In this document: one piece after another, positions 1 to 9,168 of the stretch | How the letters are laid out: every line of letters starts with the position of its first letter | Position numbering within the stretch: the first letter of the stretch is position 1 | Origin: Lujinxingiaceae bacterium | GTDB lineage: Bacteria > Myxococcota_A > Bradymonadia > Bradymonadales > Bradymonadaceae | Direction of reading: 5' to 3' | Length of the DNA: 64,000 bases | NCBI GenBank assembly: GCA_013697635.1 | Contig: JACCWM010000133.1 | Location: forward strand, 1-64,000 | Translations under genes and position numbers: made by a program | The notes under the pieces: generated by a model | The model's input: the letters and a program-made list of their open reading frames with translations, nothing else | What the model was told of the DNA's origin: nothing | The model's database searches: none

Positions 1-1431
1 GACGTCTACGGCCGCCGCCTGCCCAGCCTGCTCGCCCGACAACCCGAGACGCTGATCGCCGAGCTTCGCCAACTGCACGTTGGCGAGCTTCGCGCCGGCT
101 TTCGTCTCGAAGATCTGCGCCTCAAGAACGCCGCCCAACGCCCCCAACAGCAAGCCCGCGCGCTGCTCGCCGGCTTTGCGCTGCTCTCGACCGTCGAGCG
201 TCAAACGGCGCTGACGCTGCTCGCCGATACGTTGGCAGACTCGGTGTCCGCCACCCATGACCAGGGCTGTGCTGAGCTTGGCGCAATCGGTGCGCTGGGA
301 GACGAGTTGCGCGTTCGCGCGACCGGCCCCGACGCACAACCCGACGATCGCGAACTGGCCCACCATGCGAGCTGGCTTGCCACCAGCGTCTATGCCGCCG
401 CCTGCCAGGGCACGGCCGCCTTTGAGGAAGCATCACTTCGTTGGGCGCAGAGTCGAAGTGCGCGCCTCGACCTTGTCTTTCCATTCTTTGATGGCCTGCT
501 CGGGCGTCACGCTCGAGGTGGCGTCGATGCCGAGCGCGTTGAGCGCCTTGCCCGCTTGAGTGCGACGCTCGGCGGCGCCGAACAGTGCCGACGCCTCAAT
601 CTGGCGCTCGCCACGGCCCTCACCCGTGATGGCCAGCTCGAAGCAGCCGAGCGCCATCTACTGCTCTTTTCCAACTGTGGTGGCTCGGCCGACACCTACG
701 CCGGCTCACGTTCGACGGTGGCCTCCTACATCGCCCATGAGCGCAGCGGCCAATGGCCCGCCAGCCGCCAGGCCAACCATCAAACAGCGTGCATCGGCCT
801 GCAACCGCTCGGTTTGGACCTCTTGAGCCAGATCGAGCCCGAGATCGCACAACTGGCAGCCTCCATACAGCTGGCACCGGTGGCAACCTCGGATTTCTTG
901 CAGCTGCGCACGGCATCCACAGTCGTCTCGCGCGGCGAAGCCGCCTTCCAGGTCGCACGACGCGCTCTGGCCGAAGGTCGCCCGCTCGTTGCAGCGCGCT
1001 CACTGCAAGAGGCCCGCGCCGACTTTCAGAGCATCAAGCATCTGGCCGGTCTGGCGCGCATTGCCTTTCTCGAAACCGTCATCTTTGAAGGAAATTTGCA
1101 AGGTGCCGAACGCCTCAGCGCTGCACGTCCAGCAGCGCTGCCTCGAGATCTCGATGCCGGACTTGCGCATCTTCCCGAGGCGGCGCTGGCCTCGCTCTTT
1201 CGCGCCGGCCACGCGCGCCGCTGGCTCGCAGACTTCGACGCCGCACCGCAAGTGACCGACGCGAGGCCTTCAACAACGCTTGGTCAGGCCTTGATCGCGG
1301 CGTCGATCATCGTTGAGGACGATGCGAGCACCCAACTACGCTGGCAGGCTTATCAAAGCGCTTCGGGGTTTGAGCGCCTCTGTGAAGTTTCACTCTCCGG
1401 TGATAGCCTCAATAGCCAACGCGCGCCTTGA
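1..1431 (+). CDS. Unknown helical protein, 5' end outside window
   Basis: The reading frame is open from the first base, so this is the 3' part (about 476 residues) of a longer protein whose start and any N-terminal domain are not visible. The visible part is rich in Ala, Leu, Arg and Glu and reads as a series of amphipathic helices, for example around 'LAEGRPLVAARSLQEA', which looks TPR- or HEAT-like. No catalytic motif was recognised. It ends about 100 bp before a Ser/Thr kinase gene on the same strand and could be part of a signalling or multidomain protein, but that is only context. An internal ATG at 232 exists, but the coding character upstream of it is continuous, so it is not favoured as the start. 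Confidence 0.75.
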   Translation, partial: DVYGRRLPSLLARQPETLIAELRQLHVGELRAGFRLEDLRLKNAAQRPQQQARALLAGFALLSTVERQTALTLLADTLADSVSATHDQGCAELGAIGALGDELRVRATGPDAQPDDRELAHHASWLATSVYAAACQGTAAFEEASLRWAQSRSARLDLVFPFFDGLLGRHARGGVDAERVERLARLSATLGGAEQCRRLNLALATALTRDGQLEAAERHLLLFSNCGGSADTYAGSRSTVASYIAHERSGQWPASRQANHQTACIGLQPLGLDLLSQIEPEIAQLAASIQLAPVATSDFLQLRTASTVVSRGEAAFQVARRALAEGRPLVAARSLQEARADFQSIKHLAGLARIAFLETVIFEGNLQGAERLSAARPAALPRDLDAGLAHLPEAALASLFRAGHARRWLADFDAAPQVTDARPSTTLGQALIAASIIVEDDASTQLRWQAYQSASGFERLCEVSLSGDSLNSQRAP

Positions 1432-1459
1432 GCACTCAAGGCTGTGACAAAGTGCCGAT

Positions 1460-1487
1460 TTACAGACCTCCTTGGGGTCCGTAGACT
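1460..1487 (+). promoter_or_regulatory. Candidate promoter for the Ser/Thr kinase gene
   Basis: TTACAG (1460-1465) and TAGACT (1482-1487) are 16 bp apart, about 45 bp before the kinase start. The same -10 hexamer occurs in a better-spaced candidate at 39622. This was read by eye and is unproven. Confidence 0.3.
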
Positions 1488-1532
1488 CGCCCTCCTTTCG
1501 TAACGCGCATCTCATGAGGTCTGACCCAACCG

Positions 1533-3464
1533 ATGATCGGCACTTCGGTAGAGCGATACAAAATCTTGGAAGAGCTCGGCCAGGGCGGCATGTCCGTGGT
1601 CTATCGTGGCCTTGACACCTCCCTCGAGCGCGAGGTGGCCGTCAAAATGCTGCATGGACATCTTGCGAGCAAACCCGAGAACAGGTTGCGCTTTCACCGC
1701 GAGGCCAAGGCCATCGCGCGGCTTCGCCATGCCAATATTCTCGAGGTCTACGATTACTCCAGTGAGGACGCCGACAAGTCCTACATCGTCATGGAGTACA
1801 TCCCGGGCTCGAACCTTCGCCAGTTCTTGCTGCAGCACGGCCCCCCTCCTCCGGAAGCCGCTGCGGCGATCGCAATAGCGATCTGCCAGGCCCTCGAACA
1901 CGCCCACGAACAAGGCGTCATCCATCGCGATCTCAAACCTGAGAACGTCATGATCTCGGCTCAGGGCGTGATCAAGCTGATGGATTTTGGCATCGCTCAC
2001 GTCATCGGCGCCGAGACCATGACCCAGACCGGCAGCCTGATGGGAAGCCCGGCGCATATGGCTCCAGAGCTCATCGAAGGCCTCAAAGTCGACGTGCGCT
2101 CGGACATCTTCTCGTTGGGCACCGTGCTCTACTGGATCACCACCGGCAAACTGCCCTTCGATGGCCAAAACGCCCCCCAGGTGCTCAAGCGTGTGCTTGA
2201 TGGCAATTACATCGATCCGGAGGCCGTCGACGCTCGCATCGGCCAAGAATTTGCCGCGATCATCAAGTGTTGCCTGGCCAATAATCCCGATGAGCGCTAC
2301 CCCGACGTCACGGCCGTGCTCGAGGCCCTGATTCAAGCACTTGCCAGAAACGGCTTTAACGAGCCCGACCAACTCTTAAGCGATTACTTTAAAAACCCCC
2401 TCGAGTTTACGCGAGGTTTTAGCGACATGATCGTCGCTCGCCTGACCAAACGCGGCCAGCAGGCTTTTCAAAGCCGCCAGATCGCGCAGGCAACACGGTG
2501 CTTCAATCGCATACTGGCCTACGATCCGGACAACCCGGCGGTGCGCGCCTTTCTCGAGTCGATCGCCCATCGACGCACCTACCATCGAATCGGTATCGGC
2601 GCCGCAGTGCTCGTTTTGCTGTGCGCAAGCGCAATGTTTCTCTACCAGCGCGCCGACTCTGGCCCGAGTGACAAGATGGTCGCGCAGGCCATCCTCGACA
2701 CCAACGAGGCGGCGATCGCTGCCACACGCGAGGCGGTCATCTCTGCGGCCGCATTGTCGGTTCAACGCGCCGCAGCGGACGCAAGCCACAGCGCCCAGCG
2801 GCGACGAGCCAGCGCGCTTGGTGAACACGTCGTCGCTTCGGCCAAGGATCTGTCGAGCAGCATGCCGGAGCGCGCTCTGCTACGCGCACACGTCGTTCGC
2901 CCCTTCATCCCGCTTCAACCCTCCGTAATCGAATCGATCTCCAAGAAAGTTGTGAGCGAAAGCACAGCGAGCACCGCCCTGGCCGAGCCCAAGGTGCGCT
3001 ACCGATTCAAGGTTTCGCCGCCGGCCGCCACGCTTTACCTGGAGGGTCGCGCCGTCTCCGCGATGGAAGCCGCACAAGGCGTCGATTTGACGCTTGGCCG
3101 CCATGTCGTCACGGCGCGCAGCCCGGGCTGCAAGCCTTTTCGCCAGATCCTCCATGTCACGCGTGACCCGCAGGAGCGCACCTCGATTGTGCTCGACTGG
3201 GACGATGGCTTTGTCCATGTGGTTTCCAACCACGACGCACTGGTCTGGCTCAATGAGGAACCCCAGCCGCGCTCGATTCGTGCCGGTGGCAAGGGTGCAG
3301 CCTTGCGCATTCGCTTCGGCCCGGCCGATACTGTCCAAAGCGAGCAGAAGGTCAGCCTTCGAATCGCCGCAAGCCATGATTTGCAGCAGTCTCGAAAGCA
3401 GGTCGTAACCGTGCGCCCCGGCGCACATGCAACCGTCAATGTTAACTTCGCCTCAGGGAATTGA
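1533..3464 (+). CDS. Transmembrane Ser/Thr protein kinase with C-terminal PEGA-like domain
   Basis: This 643-residue protein is a Hanks-type (PknB-like) Ser/Thr kinase that should phosphorylate protein substrates in the cytoplasm. The kinase domain covers about residues 7-270: Gly-rich loop 'GQGGMS' (16-21), Lys38 in VAVKML, catalytic 'HRDLKPEN' (131-138), 'DFG' (151-153) and 'APE' (177-179), all intact. A short helical repeat, possibly one TPR, follows at about 303-340. One membrane segment lies at about 352-371. The C-terminal half should be outside the inner membrane and contains a PEGA-like stretch ('SPPAATLYLEGRAV'). The next gene starts 7 bp after the stop, so the two are probably co-transcribed. 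The kinase assignment is firm; the signal it senses is unknown. Confidence 0.93.
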   Translation: MIGTSVERYKILEELGQGGMSVVYRGLDTSLEREVAVKMLHGHLASKPENRLRFHREAKAIARLRHANILEVYDYSSEDADKSYIVMEYIPGSNLRQFLLQHGPPPPEAAAAIAIAICQALEHAHEQGVIHRDLKPENVMISAQGVIKLMDFGIAHVIGAETMTQTGSLMGSPAHMAPELIEGLKVDVRSDIFSLGTVLYWITTGKLPFDGQNAPQVLKRVLDGNYIDPEAVDARIGQEFAAIIKCCLANNPDERYPDVTAVLEALIQALARNGFNEPDQLLSDYFKNPLEFTRGFSDMIVARLTKRGQQAFQSRQIAQATRCFNRILAYDPDNPAVRAFLESIAHRRTYHRIGIGAAVLVLLCASAMFLYQRADSGPSDKMVAQAILDTNEAAIAATREAVISAAALSVQRAAADASHSAQRRRASALGEHVVASAKDLSSSMPERALLRAHVVRPFIPLQPSVIESISKKVVSESTASTALAEPKVRYRFKVSPPAATLYLEGRAVSAMEAAQGVDLTLGRHVVTARSPGCKPFRQILHVTRDPQERTSIVLDWDDGFVHVVSNHDALVWLNEEPQPRSIRAGGKGAALRIRFGPADTVQSEQKVSLRIAASHDLQQSRKQVVTVRPGAHATVNVNFASGN

Positions 3465-3471
3465 ACCAGCG

Positions 3472-4518
3472 ATGTACGTGCACCGCGCCCTGGGCGCCTC
3501 AGCGATTTTGATGCTCGTGCTGCTGACCGTGATGCCGCCGCTTGCAGCCGAGCAGCCGGGCGAGCAGCCGGGCGAGCAGCTCGCCCAAAGCGAGCCGGCA
3601 GTCGATCTGGAGCCGGGAGAAGTCGAGGCGCCCGACGCGCCGGAGCCGAACGAGGTTGCGGCAGCCGCGTATCCTGACGACCCAAACGAGCGCGTGGCCA
3701 TGGCGCGACGCGCCTTCAACAACTCCGACTTCGACATCCTTCGCCCGCTGCTCGAGCCGCTGCTCGAGCCTCACGCGATCATCGACGACGCGCTCGAGCG
3801 CCTCGATGCACGCCAATTGCTGGCACTCGGCCTGTTCTTTGAAGCCCAGCAGGTGCCTGACGCATCGCGGCGGCGCGCGCTTCTTTCGTCGGCGCGAGGC
3901 CACTTTCTCGACATACTTCGCGAGCAGCCCGAGTTCATCTTGGATCCGCTGATTTACCCTGCCAGTGTCGTGGAGATTTTCGAGAGTGTTCGCCAGGATA
4001 ACGAAACCGAGTTACGCAACATCATCGCCGCCAGAAATGCCGACGCGCTCTCAACGACACGCTCCGATCTGCAGATGCTCTACATCGAGCGCGAGGTCCA
4101 ACAACACAGCCTGGCACTGAATTTTTTCCCCTTTGGCATCGGCCAGTTCCAAAACAACTCCTCGGTCAAGGGCACGCTCTTCGCGGTCAGCCAGGGTCTG
4201 GCCCTCGCGCTCAACATCGCGAGCTACTGGATGATCGAACGTCTGCGAGGCCCTGATGGCGCCTATGAGACGACATCGAGCAGCCGCGGAGGCGCCTATG
4301 CCGAGGCGCTAGGTTGGCGGCGAACCCAGTACGGTGCGTTGGGCGCCTTTGCGGCCTTCTACACCTGGTCGGTGCTCGACGGCGTCTTGAACTTCCACCC
4401 CACCCAGGTCCACATCCGCACGCTCGACGAACCACCAGCCGAGTTGGATGGCCCCGGTCCTAGAGCTGGTCAAGGACTCAACCTTGGTCTAGGATGGTCC
4501 TGGCGATGGCGCTGGTAG
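3472..4518 (+). CDS. Secreted or membrane protein of unknown function
   Basis: A 348-residue protein. The start at 3472 was chosen because it gives a clean signal peptide (MYVHRALGASAILMLVLL, then PPLAA) and lies 7 bp after the kinase stop; an in-frame ATG at 3427 would overlap the kinase. After the signal come a short 'EQPG' tandem repeat (about residues 23-32) and an acidic low-complexity stretch, then a helical region. Two hydrophobic segments follow near the C-terminus, around 'VSQGLALALNIASYWM' and 'GALGAFAAFYTWSVLDG'. The motif 'FFPFGIGQFQN' before the first of these resembles the FPFGxGQFxN pattern of small inner-membrane proteins of unknown role. It probably belongs with the upstream kinase in one unit. 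Confidence 0.75.
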   Translation: MYVHRALGASAILMLVLLTVMPPLAAEQPGEQPGEQLAQSEPAVDLEPGEVEAPDAPEPNEVAAAAYPDDPNERVAMARRAFNNSDFDILRPLLEPLLEPHAIIDDALERLDARQLLALGLFFEAQQVPDASRRRALLSSARGHFLDILREQPEFILDPLIYPASVVEIFESVRQDNETELRNIIAARNADALSTTRSDLQMLYIEREVQQHSLALNFFPFGIGQFQNNSSVKGTLFAVSQGLALALNIASYWMIERLRGPDGAYETTSSSRGGAYAEALGWRRTQYGALGAFAAFYTWSVLDGVLNFHPTQVHIRTLDEPPAELDGPGPRAGQGLNLGLGWSWRWRW

Positions 4519-4567
4519 TTGACCGCCGCCGGGAACCCTCATCACGCTCCATGTATCGTCGTGGGAT

Positions 4568-6349
4568 ATGCCAACTTTTCAGCTTCGAGACGCAACTTCG
4601 GGCGTTCTGGGCGAGTTTGTGCTTCGAAAGAGCATTACTTCGATCGGATCGTCGCCGGACAACGACATCGTGATCATAGGTGCGGCCGAGCACCACGCTT
4701 TTGTGCATTGCGATGCGAGCGCCTTTCAGATTCAGGCCGCTGACCGTGCACATGACCTCCTGATCAACGGCAAAAAGAAGAAGAAGGAGACCCTTCGCCA
4801 CCTCGACGAGGTCAGCCTCGGCAGCGCGCGTCTGGTCTTCTCGCTGCTCGACACCAGCCAGCCACGCGAACAAGCCGGCGCGAGCAAGGAAGAAATCGCC
4901 CATCTCGACAGCTACCGCCGCCTGCACGATTTTTCGCGAAAACTGCTCGCCGAATACGAGCTGGGATCGCTGATCAACAGCTTGATGGACGCCGTCATCG
5001 CGATCACCAATGCCGACAAGGGATTTTTGATCCTCTCGGAGAACGACGAGTTCAAGGTCAAGGTCGCTCGAAACGTCAACGAGGAAGACCTCGCCAACGC
5101 CGTCGATCAGGTCTCGGACGCCGTCGTTGCCAAGGTCGTCCAAAGCCGCAAGGCCTTGATCGTCAACGACGCGCTCAATGACGCCGAGTTCAACAGCTCA
5201 CAGTCGGTGATCAATCTCAATTTGTGCAGCGTGATGTGTGTCCCGCTGCTCGATCGCGGCAGTCTGCTCGGCCTGATTTACGTCGGCAACGGCAACGTCA
5301 CCAGCCTCTTCACCGAGCGCCACCTCGAGTTGTTGACAGTCTTCGCCGCCCAGGCCAGCCTGATCGTCGCCAACGCCATCATGATCAATGAGCTCAAGCT
5401 CGACAACCAGGCGCTCAACCGCAAGCTCAGCGGAATGCGCTTTGGCAGCATCATTGGCGCCTGTGACGCGATCAAGGACGTCTTTCGCACCGTCGAGCGC
5501 GTTGCACCGACCAGCGTCAACGTACTGATCGTTGGCGAAACCGGCACAGGCAAGGAGCTCATCGCCCATGAGCTGCACGCGCGCAGCCCGCGCGCCAAGG
5601 GACCGTTTATCACGCTCAACTGCGGCGCTATCCCCGAGAATCTGCTCGAGAGCGAGCTCTTTGGCCACGTCAAAGGCGCGTTTACAGGTGCCACCTCCAA
5701 CCGCGAAGGCTCCTTTCAGGCGGCCGATGGCGGCACGATCTTTCTCGACGAGATCGGCGAGATGCCGATCAATTTGCAGGTCAAGCTGCTGCGCGTGCTC
5801 CAAGAGCATACGATCACCAAGGTCGGCTCGACCAAGCTCGAGAAGGTGGACATTCGTGTCGTGGCGGCCACCAACAAGGATCTCGAACTCGCGGTGCGCA
5901 ACCACGAATTTCGTGAGGACCTCTTCTACCGCCTCAACGTCGTGATGCTGCGCCTGCCCCCGCTTCGCGACCGCGGCGACGACGTCGTGGTGATCGCCCA
6001 GTTCCTTATCAAGAAGATCTGCGACGAGTTCAATCTGCCCCTCAAGCAGCTCGGCGCCGATGCTGTCATCGCGATGAAGAAATACGAGTGGCCGGGCAAC
6101 ATTCGCCAGCTGGAGAACCGCCTCAAGAAGGCGATCGTGCTGGCCAATCGCAGCGTGCTCAATCCTGATGACCTCGATCTGCCCCCGGAGGTGCTTCGTG
6201 ACATCGTGCCTTTGGCCGACGCCAAGGAGCACTTCGCGCACCGCTACATCCTCGAAGCCCTCGAGCGAAACGGCGGCAACCGCACGCAGACCGCGCGCGA
6301 GCTCGACGTCGATCCACGCACGATTTTCCGCTACCTTGAAAAGACTTAG
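4568..6349 (+). CDS. Sigma-54-dependent transcriptional activator (FHA-GAF-AAA+-HTH)
   Basis: This 593-residue enhancer-binding protein should activate RNA polymerase with sigma-54. An FHA domain occupies about residues 1-95 (ITSIGSSPDND at 23-33 is the FHA phosphothreonine loop). A GAF domain spans about 115-275. The AAA+ domain follows, with Walker A 'GETGTGKE' (323-330), the sigma-54 contact motif 'GAFTGA' (370-375), Walker B 'TIFLDEIGEM' (about 390-399) and the arginine-finger region 'EDLFYRLNV'. A Fis-type helix-turn-helix lies at the very end ('NGGNRTQTARELDVDPRT'). The FHA domain suggests its input is a phosphorylated partner, plausibly from the kinase encoded 1 kb upstream, which is a known pairing in Myxococcota; this link is inferred. 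Confidence 0.95.
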   Translation: MPTFQLRDATSGVLGEFVLRKSITSIGSSPDNDIVIIGAAEHHAFVHCDASAFQIQAADRAHDLLINGKKKKKETLRHLDEVSLGSARLVFSLLDTSQPREQAGASKEEIAHLDSYRRLHDFSRKLLAEYELGSLINSLMDAVIAITNADKGFLILSENDEFKVKVARNVNEEDLANAVDQVSDAVVAKVVQSRKALIVNDALNDAEFNSSQSVINLNLCSVMCVPLLDRGSLLGLIYVGNGNVTSLFTERHLELLTVFAAQASLIVANAIMINELKLDNQALNRKLSGMRFGSIIGACDAIKDVFRTVERVAPTSVNVLIVGETGTGKELIAHELHARSPRAKGPFITLNCGAIPENLLESELFGHVKGAFTGATSNREGSFQAADGGTIFLDEIGEMPINLQVKLLRVLQEHTITKVGSTKLEKVDIRVVAATNKDLELAVRNHEFREDLFYRLNVVMLRLPPLRDRGDDVVVIAQFLIKKICDEFNLPLKQLGADAVIAMKKYEWPGNIRQLENRLKKAIVLANRSVLNPDDLDLPPEVLRDIVPLADAKEHFAHRYILEALERNGGNRTQTARELDVDPRTIFRYLEKT

Positions 6350-6388
6350 CCGCTATGACATCGGCGTCATGGCTTACCAGTCCGTGAC

Positions 6389-6994
6389 ATGTCCAAGGCC
6401 GTCGGGCACATGATCAAAGCCTTTAAAATACAAACACTTAACGCCAGCGAAATCCTGGCACGGGTTCTGCATTGCTGTTTGCCAGGCCTAACGTTGGTCG
6501 GACTCGTGAGTGGATGCCTGCTCACTCCGCCCATCGAGCCGCAGGAGCCCGAAATGAACTACCCGCCCTTTATCGATCCAGATTTCGTGCGTCCCGAGCG
6601 CGAAGTGATTCGCGTTGAACGCGAAGTCGGTCGTGTAGGCGTGCCGCCGATACGCGTTTCGGTCGAGACCTTCCTCGATCCCAACGCCGAGAATGTCTTG
6701 TACTACGCCTGGATCGGCAAGCGTCTTGGGCTGATCGAGCAGGCCCAGGTCGGCCCGAACCTTGAGCAAACCAGCCTCTATAAGGGTATTTTCTACCAGT
6801 TCGGCCGAGTCGAAATTGAGATCGACCCCTGCATCGACCGTCTGCGCGGTGTGGACAGCGAGACCCTGTGGGTCTTCGTTGCCGACCGTCGTTTTGTCCG
6901 AGTCGCCGGCGATGGCGTGCAGGTCGAAGCTGGCGGATACCTCGACTCCCATGCATGGGTCTTTGAATTTGACGCGGGCCTATGCAGCAATTGA
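6389..6994 (+). CDS. Putative lipoprotein of unknown function
   Basis: A 201-residue protein with a hydrophobic N-terminal segment ending in a lipobox, 'LVSGC' (Cys about residue 43), so it is probably an outer- or inner-membrane lipoprotein. The in-frame ATG at 6410 (MIKAFKIQ) gives a more typical signal length and may be the true start. The mature part begins Pro/Glu-rich ('TPPIEPQEPEMNYPPF') and then appears to form a beta-rich domain. No family was recognised. Its stop overlaps the start of the next lipoprotein gene by 13 bp, so the two are probably translated together. Confidence 0.7.
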   Translation: MSKAVGHMIKAFKIQTLNASEILARVLHCCLPGLTLVGLVSGCLLTPPIEPQEPEMNYPPFIDPDFVRPEREVIRVEREVGRVGVPPIRVSVETFLDPNAENVLYYAWIGKRLGLIEQAQVGPNLEQTSLYKGIFYQFGRVEIEIDPCIDRLRGVDSETLWVFVADRRFVRVAGDGVQVEAGGYLDSHAWVFEFDAGLCSN

Positions 6995-8625
6995 GCGCAA
7001 GGCACAGCCAGCCGGCACCCACTTTCGGCCCCCCAGGGAGCCGTCTGGCCGTATGGCTCTGGCTTCTTATCCTAATTTTGTCGGCCTGTGCCGAAGACGC
7101 CGCAAAAAGCGGCAACATCACCGAGCCCGTCTGCACCCAGCATGCTCAATGCGATGGCGATCAAATCTGTCGCAGGGGATATTGCACCGTGGTCGACATC
7201 GAGCCCTTCAAGCTCGGCTTCACATTCATTCCACCACACTCCACCAACTATCTGCCCCAGCGCCTCGATCCTTTCTTGATCGACGCCGAAGAGCCACTGC
7301 AAATCGGGCTTGAGGCGAGCATCCTGGTGCTCGGTCAACTGAGCTTTCATGAGGCGGCGGTGCCCGGTCCCTCGGGTGTGGCGATCTTTCGGCGAGTCAA
7401 CGACGAGGCTGGCCTCTACACCCAACAGGTGCGCGTCGACGCCGGGCGCTTCGAGGCCTTTGTCCTGCCGGGCAAGTACATCGTCTCGCTCAGCCCGGAG
7501 GAGGCCTCCATCCCGGGCTTTGTCTGGCACGACGCGGTCTTTTCGAGCGACACCGAATTCAAGCGCACGCTGCCCGCGCCGCCCTCGGCCCTTCGCGTGA
7601 GCGGAAACATCTCGTTCAAGTCGCTGGGTTTGCCCGGTGACCCGGTGATCAATAATGTCTTGGTCGAGGAGGCTCGCGTCATCGCCGTCTCGCGCACTCA
7701 CGGTTATTCGAGCACGGCGGGCACGACCAACGAGTTCGGTGACTTCATCGTTCGCGTTTGGCCTCAAACCGGCCCCTATGCCTTGCATATCACGCCTTCG
7801 CGGCCGAACTCGCTGATCCCGGAGGTGATCATCGAGGAGGCGTTCAACGCCAAGGATCATCACATCCTGGCTCCACAGACGCTCGGTGAGTACGGCGAGC
7901 TTGCACTGGCCTTGCGCGTCTACCTGCGCACACCCAGCGGCCTCGATGGCAAAGATGAAGGCATCGACTGGTCGCAGACCAGCGTCTTGTTGCGCGCGCG
8001 CATGGGCAACGGCACGTTGAGCCTCTCCGCTCCAGTCAACGCTGAGGGCTTCATCGACGTCGTGGCCCTCGCCGGGCTCTATCAGATCGATGTTATTCCG
8101 CCCTTATCCTCGAGCCTGGCGCGCACCAGCCTTTCGCTCGACCTCAGCCCGACCAGCGGACTGGTTGAGATCGAGATCCCACTCAAGAAGCACGTTACCG
8201 GAGTGGTCCTTGATCACACTGGCCTGCCCGTCGATGGCGTCAAGGTCAAGCTTGAGCCCAGCAACGCGCAGCGCCGCCCCAGCAGCGAGGCGCGAACCAT
8301 CACGGTGACGACCGACGCTGATGGCCAATTCGAGGCCTGGCTCGAGGACAGTGACTACCGGTTGAGCGCCATTCCGCTGGCCAATTCCGGCCGCCCGCGC
8401 GCCTTTCTCAACGTGAGCACCAACGAGGCCGACTTCGATTCCAATCTTGTCGTCACCCTCGCTGAGCCTGTCGTGGTCTTTGGAACTCTTTACGACGACG
8501 CACTGAAGGGAGTCGCCAACGTCACCGTGCAGGGCTTTGACCTGGTCGATGGCCAAAGACGCGTGCTCGGTGAAGGCCAGACCAACTCCTATGGCGAGTT
8601 TCGCCTGGTTGTGCCGGCCCCCTGA
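6982..8625 (+). CDS. Lipoprotein with carboxypeptidase-regulatory-like repeats
   Basis: A 547-residue protein. An Arg-containing N-terminus, a hydrophobic stretch 'LWLLILILSAC' and the lipobox Cys at about residue 36 mark it as a lipoprotein. A short Cys-rich segment follows ('CTQHAQCDGDQICRRGYC'), a motif seen in many myxobacterial surface lipoproteins. The rest is beta-rich with several repeats of the type 'VTGVVLDHTGLPVDGVKVKL' and 'TDADGQFEAWL', typical of carboxypeptidase-regulatory-like/peptidase-associated beta-sandwich domains (at least at about 390-465 and 485-547). Such domains usually serve structural or adhesive roles. It overlaps the upstream lipoprotein gene and converges on the minus-strand gene at 8641. 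Confidence 0.8.
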   Translation: MQQLSARHSQPAPTFGPPGSRLAVWLWLLILILSACAEDAAKSGNITEPVCTQHAQCDGDQICRRGYCTVVDIEPFKLGFTFIPPHSTNYLPQRLDPFLIDAEEPLQIGLEASILVLGQLSFHEAAVPGPSGVAIFRRVNDEAGLYTQQVRVDAGRFEAFVLPGKYIVSLSPEEASIPGFVWHDAVFSSDTEFKRTLPAPPSALRVSGNISFKSLGLPGDPVINNVLVEEARVIAVSRTHGYSSTAGTTNEFGDFIVRVWPQTGPYALHITPSRPNSLIPEVIIEEAFNAKDHHILAPQTLGEYGELALALRVYLRTPSGLDGKDEGIDWSQTSVLLRARMGNGTLSLSAPVNAEGFIDVVALAGLYQIDVIPPLSSSLARTSLSLDLSPTSGLVEIEIPLKKHVTGVVLDHTGLPVDGVKVKLEPSNAQRRPSSEARTITVTTDADGQFEAWLEDSDYRLSAIPLANSGRPRAFLNVSTNEADFDSNLVVTLAEPVVVFGTLYDDALKGVANVTVQGFDLVDGQRRVLGEGQTNSYGEFRLVVPAP

Positions 8626-8640
8626 ATTAGCCGTAAGGGC

Positions 8641-9078
8641 TCAGTTGTCGTCGAGATCTTCGTCGGGATCGTCTTCGAGACCGCCCACGCCTGTGCGATG
8701 TCCACGAAGGGCGTTGCGCGTCGCACGCAGCATGTCGAAGGCATCTGCGTGCTCGGCCCGACAGCGCGACACCCAGAGACGGTAGCGCTGCTCCCAGGGC
8801 GACGTCAGCCGGCGCGACTCACCAGCAGCCATCATCAAATGCTGCGCGTCGTCCAGACAGTCAATCGCCGTCTCGGTGCGCGTGATCGGCTGGCCTGTGA
8901 AGGGATCCCAGATGCGATCGCGGTGAATGCCCATCGCCGCGCCGACAATCATCGGAATGAAAATTAGCAGCGAGGTGCCAAACAGCACAACGTAGCCGGT
9001 GCGACGCACCAGCTTCATCGTCTGCTGCTCAATCCGCTCCCGCTCCGTTGTCGCGCCTTGATCGTCTGATTTACTCAT
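8641..9078 (-). CDS. Small membrane protein of unknown function
   Basis: A 145-residue protein starting at the ATG at 9078 (MSKSDDQ); a longer reading from 9159 is possible but would run across the candidate promoter element at 9122-9136. One hydrophobic segment, 'GYVVLFGTSLLIFIPMIVGA' (about residues 27-46), anchors a hydrophilic helical C-terminal domain that ends in an acidic tail (DDPDEDLDDN). No family was recognised. The gene converges on the lipoprotein gene ending at 8625 with only 15 bp between stops. Confidence 0.65.
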   Translation of the reverse strand: MSKSDDQGATTERERIEQQTMKLVRRTGYVVLFGTSLLIFIPMIVGAAMGIHRDRIWDPFTGQPITRTETAIDCLDDAQHLMMAAGESRRLTSPWEQRYRLWVSRCRAEHADAFDMLRATRNALRGHRTGVGGLEDDPDEDLDDN

Positions 9079-9121
9079 CGGCCTTTGACTCACTGCGCCC
9101 AAGCCAGAAGTTCCACAACTA

Positions 9122-9136
9122 CCTACATCGTCCTTA
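9122..9136 (-). promoter_or_regulatory. TACGG-N4-TGTAGG-type element (variant TAAGG)
   Basis: On the minus strand the sequence reads TAAGG-N4-TGTAGG, ending about 44 nt before the start at 9078. It is one of five TGTAGG sites in the window that lie in the promoter region of a gene and point at it. It may be a -10-type promoter element or a shared operator; which of these is not known. Confidence 0.35.
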
Positions 9137-9168
9137 ACGGATACACGCTGCTTTCGCAACCACCCATC

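Noticed and set aside
3427-3471. Upstream start of the secreted protein at 3427
   Set aside because: It would overlap the kinase gene and bury the signal peptide. The ATG at 3472 gives a normal signal sequence.
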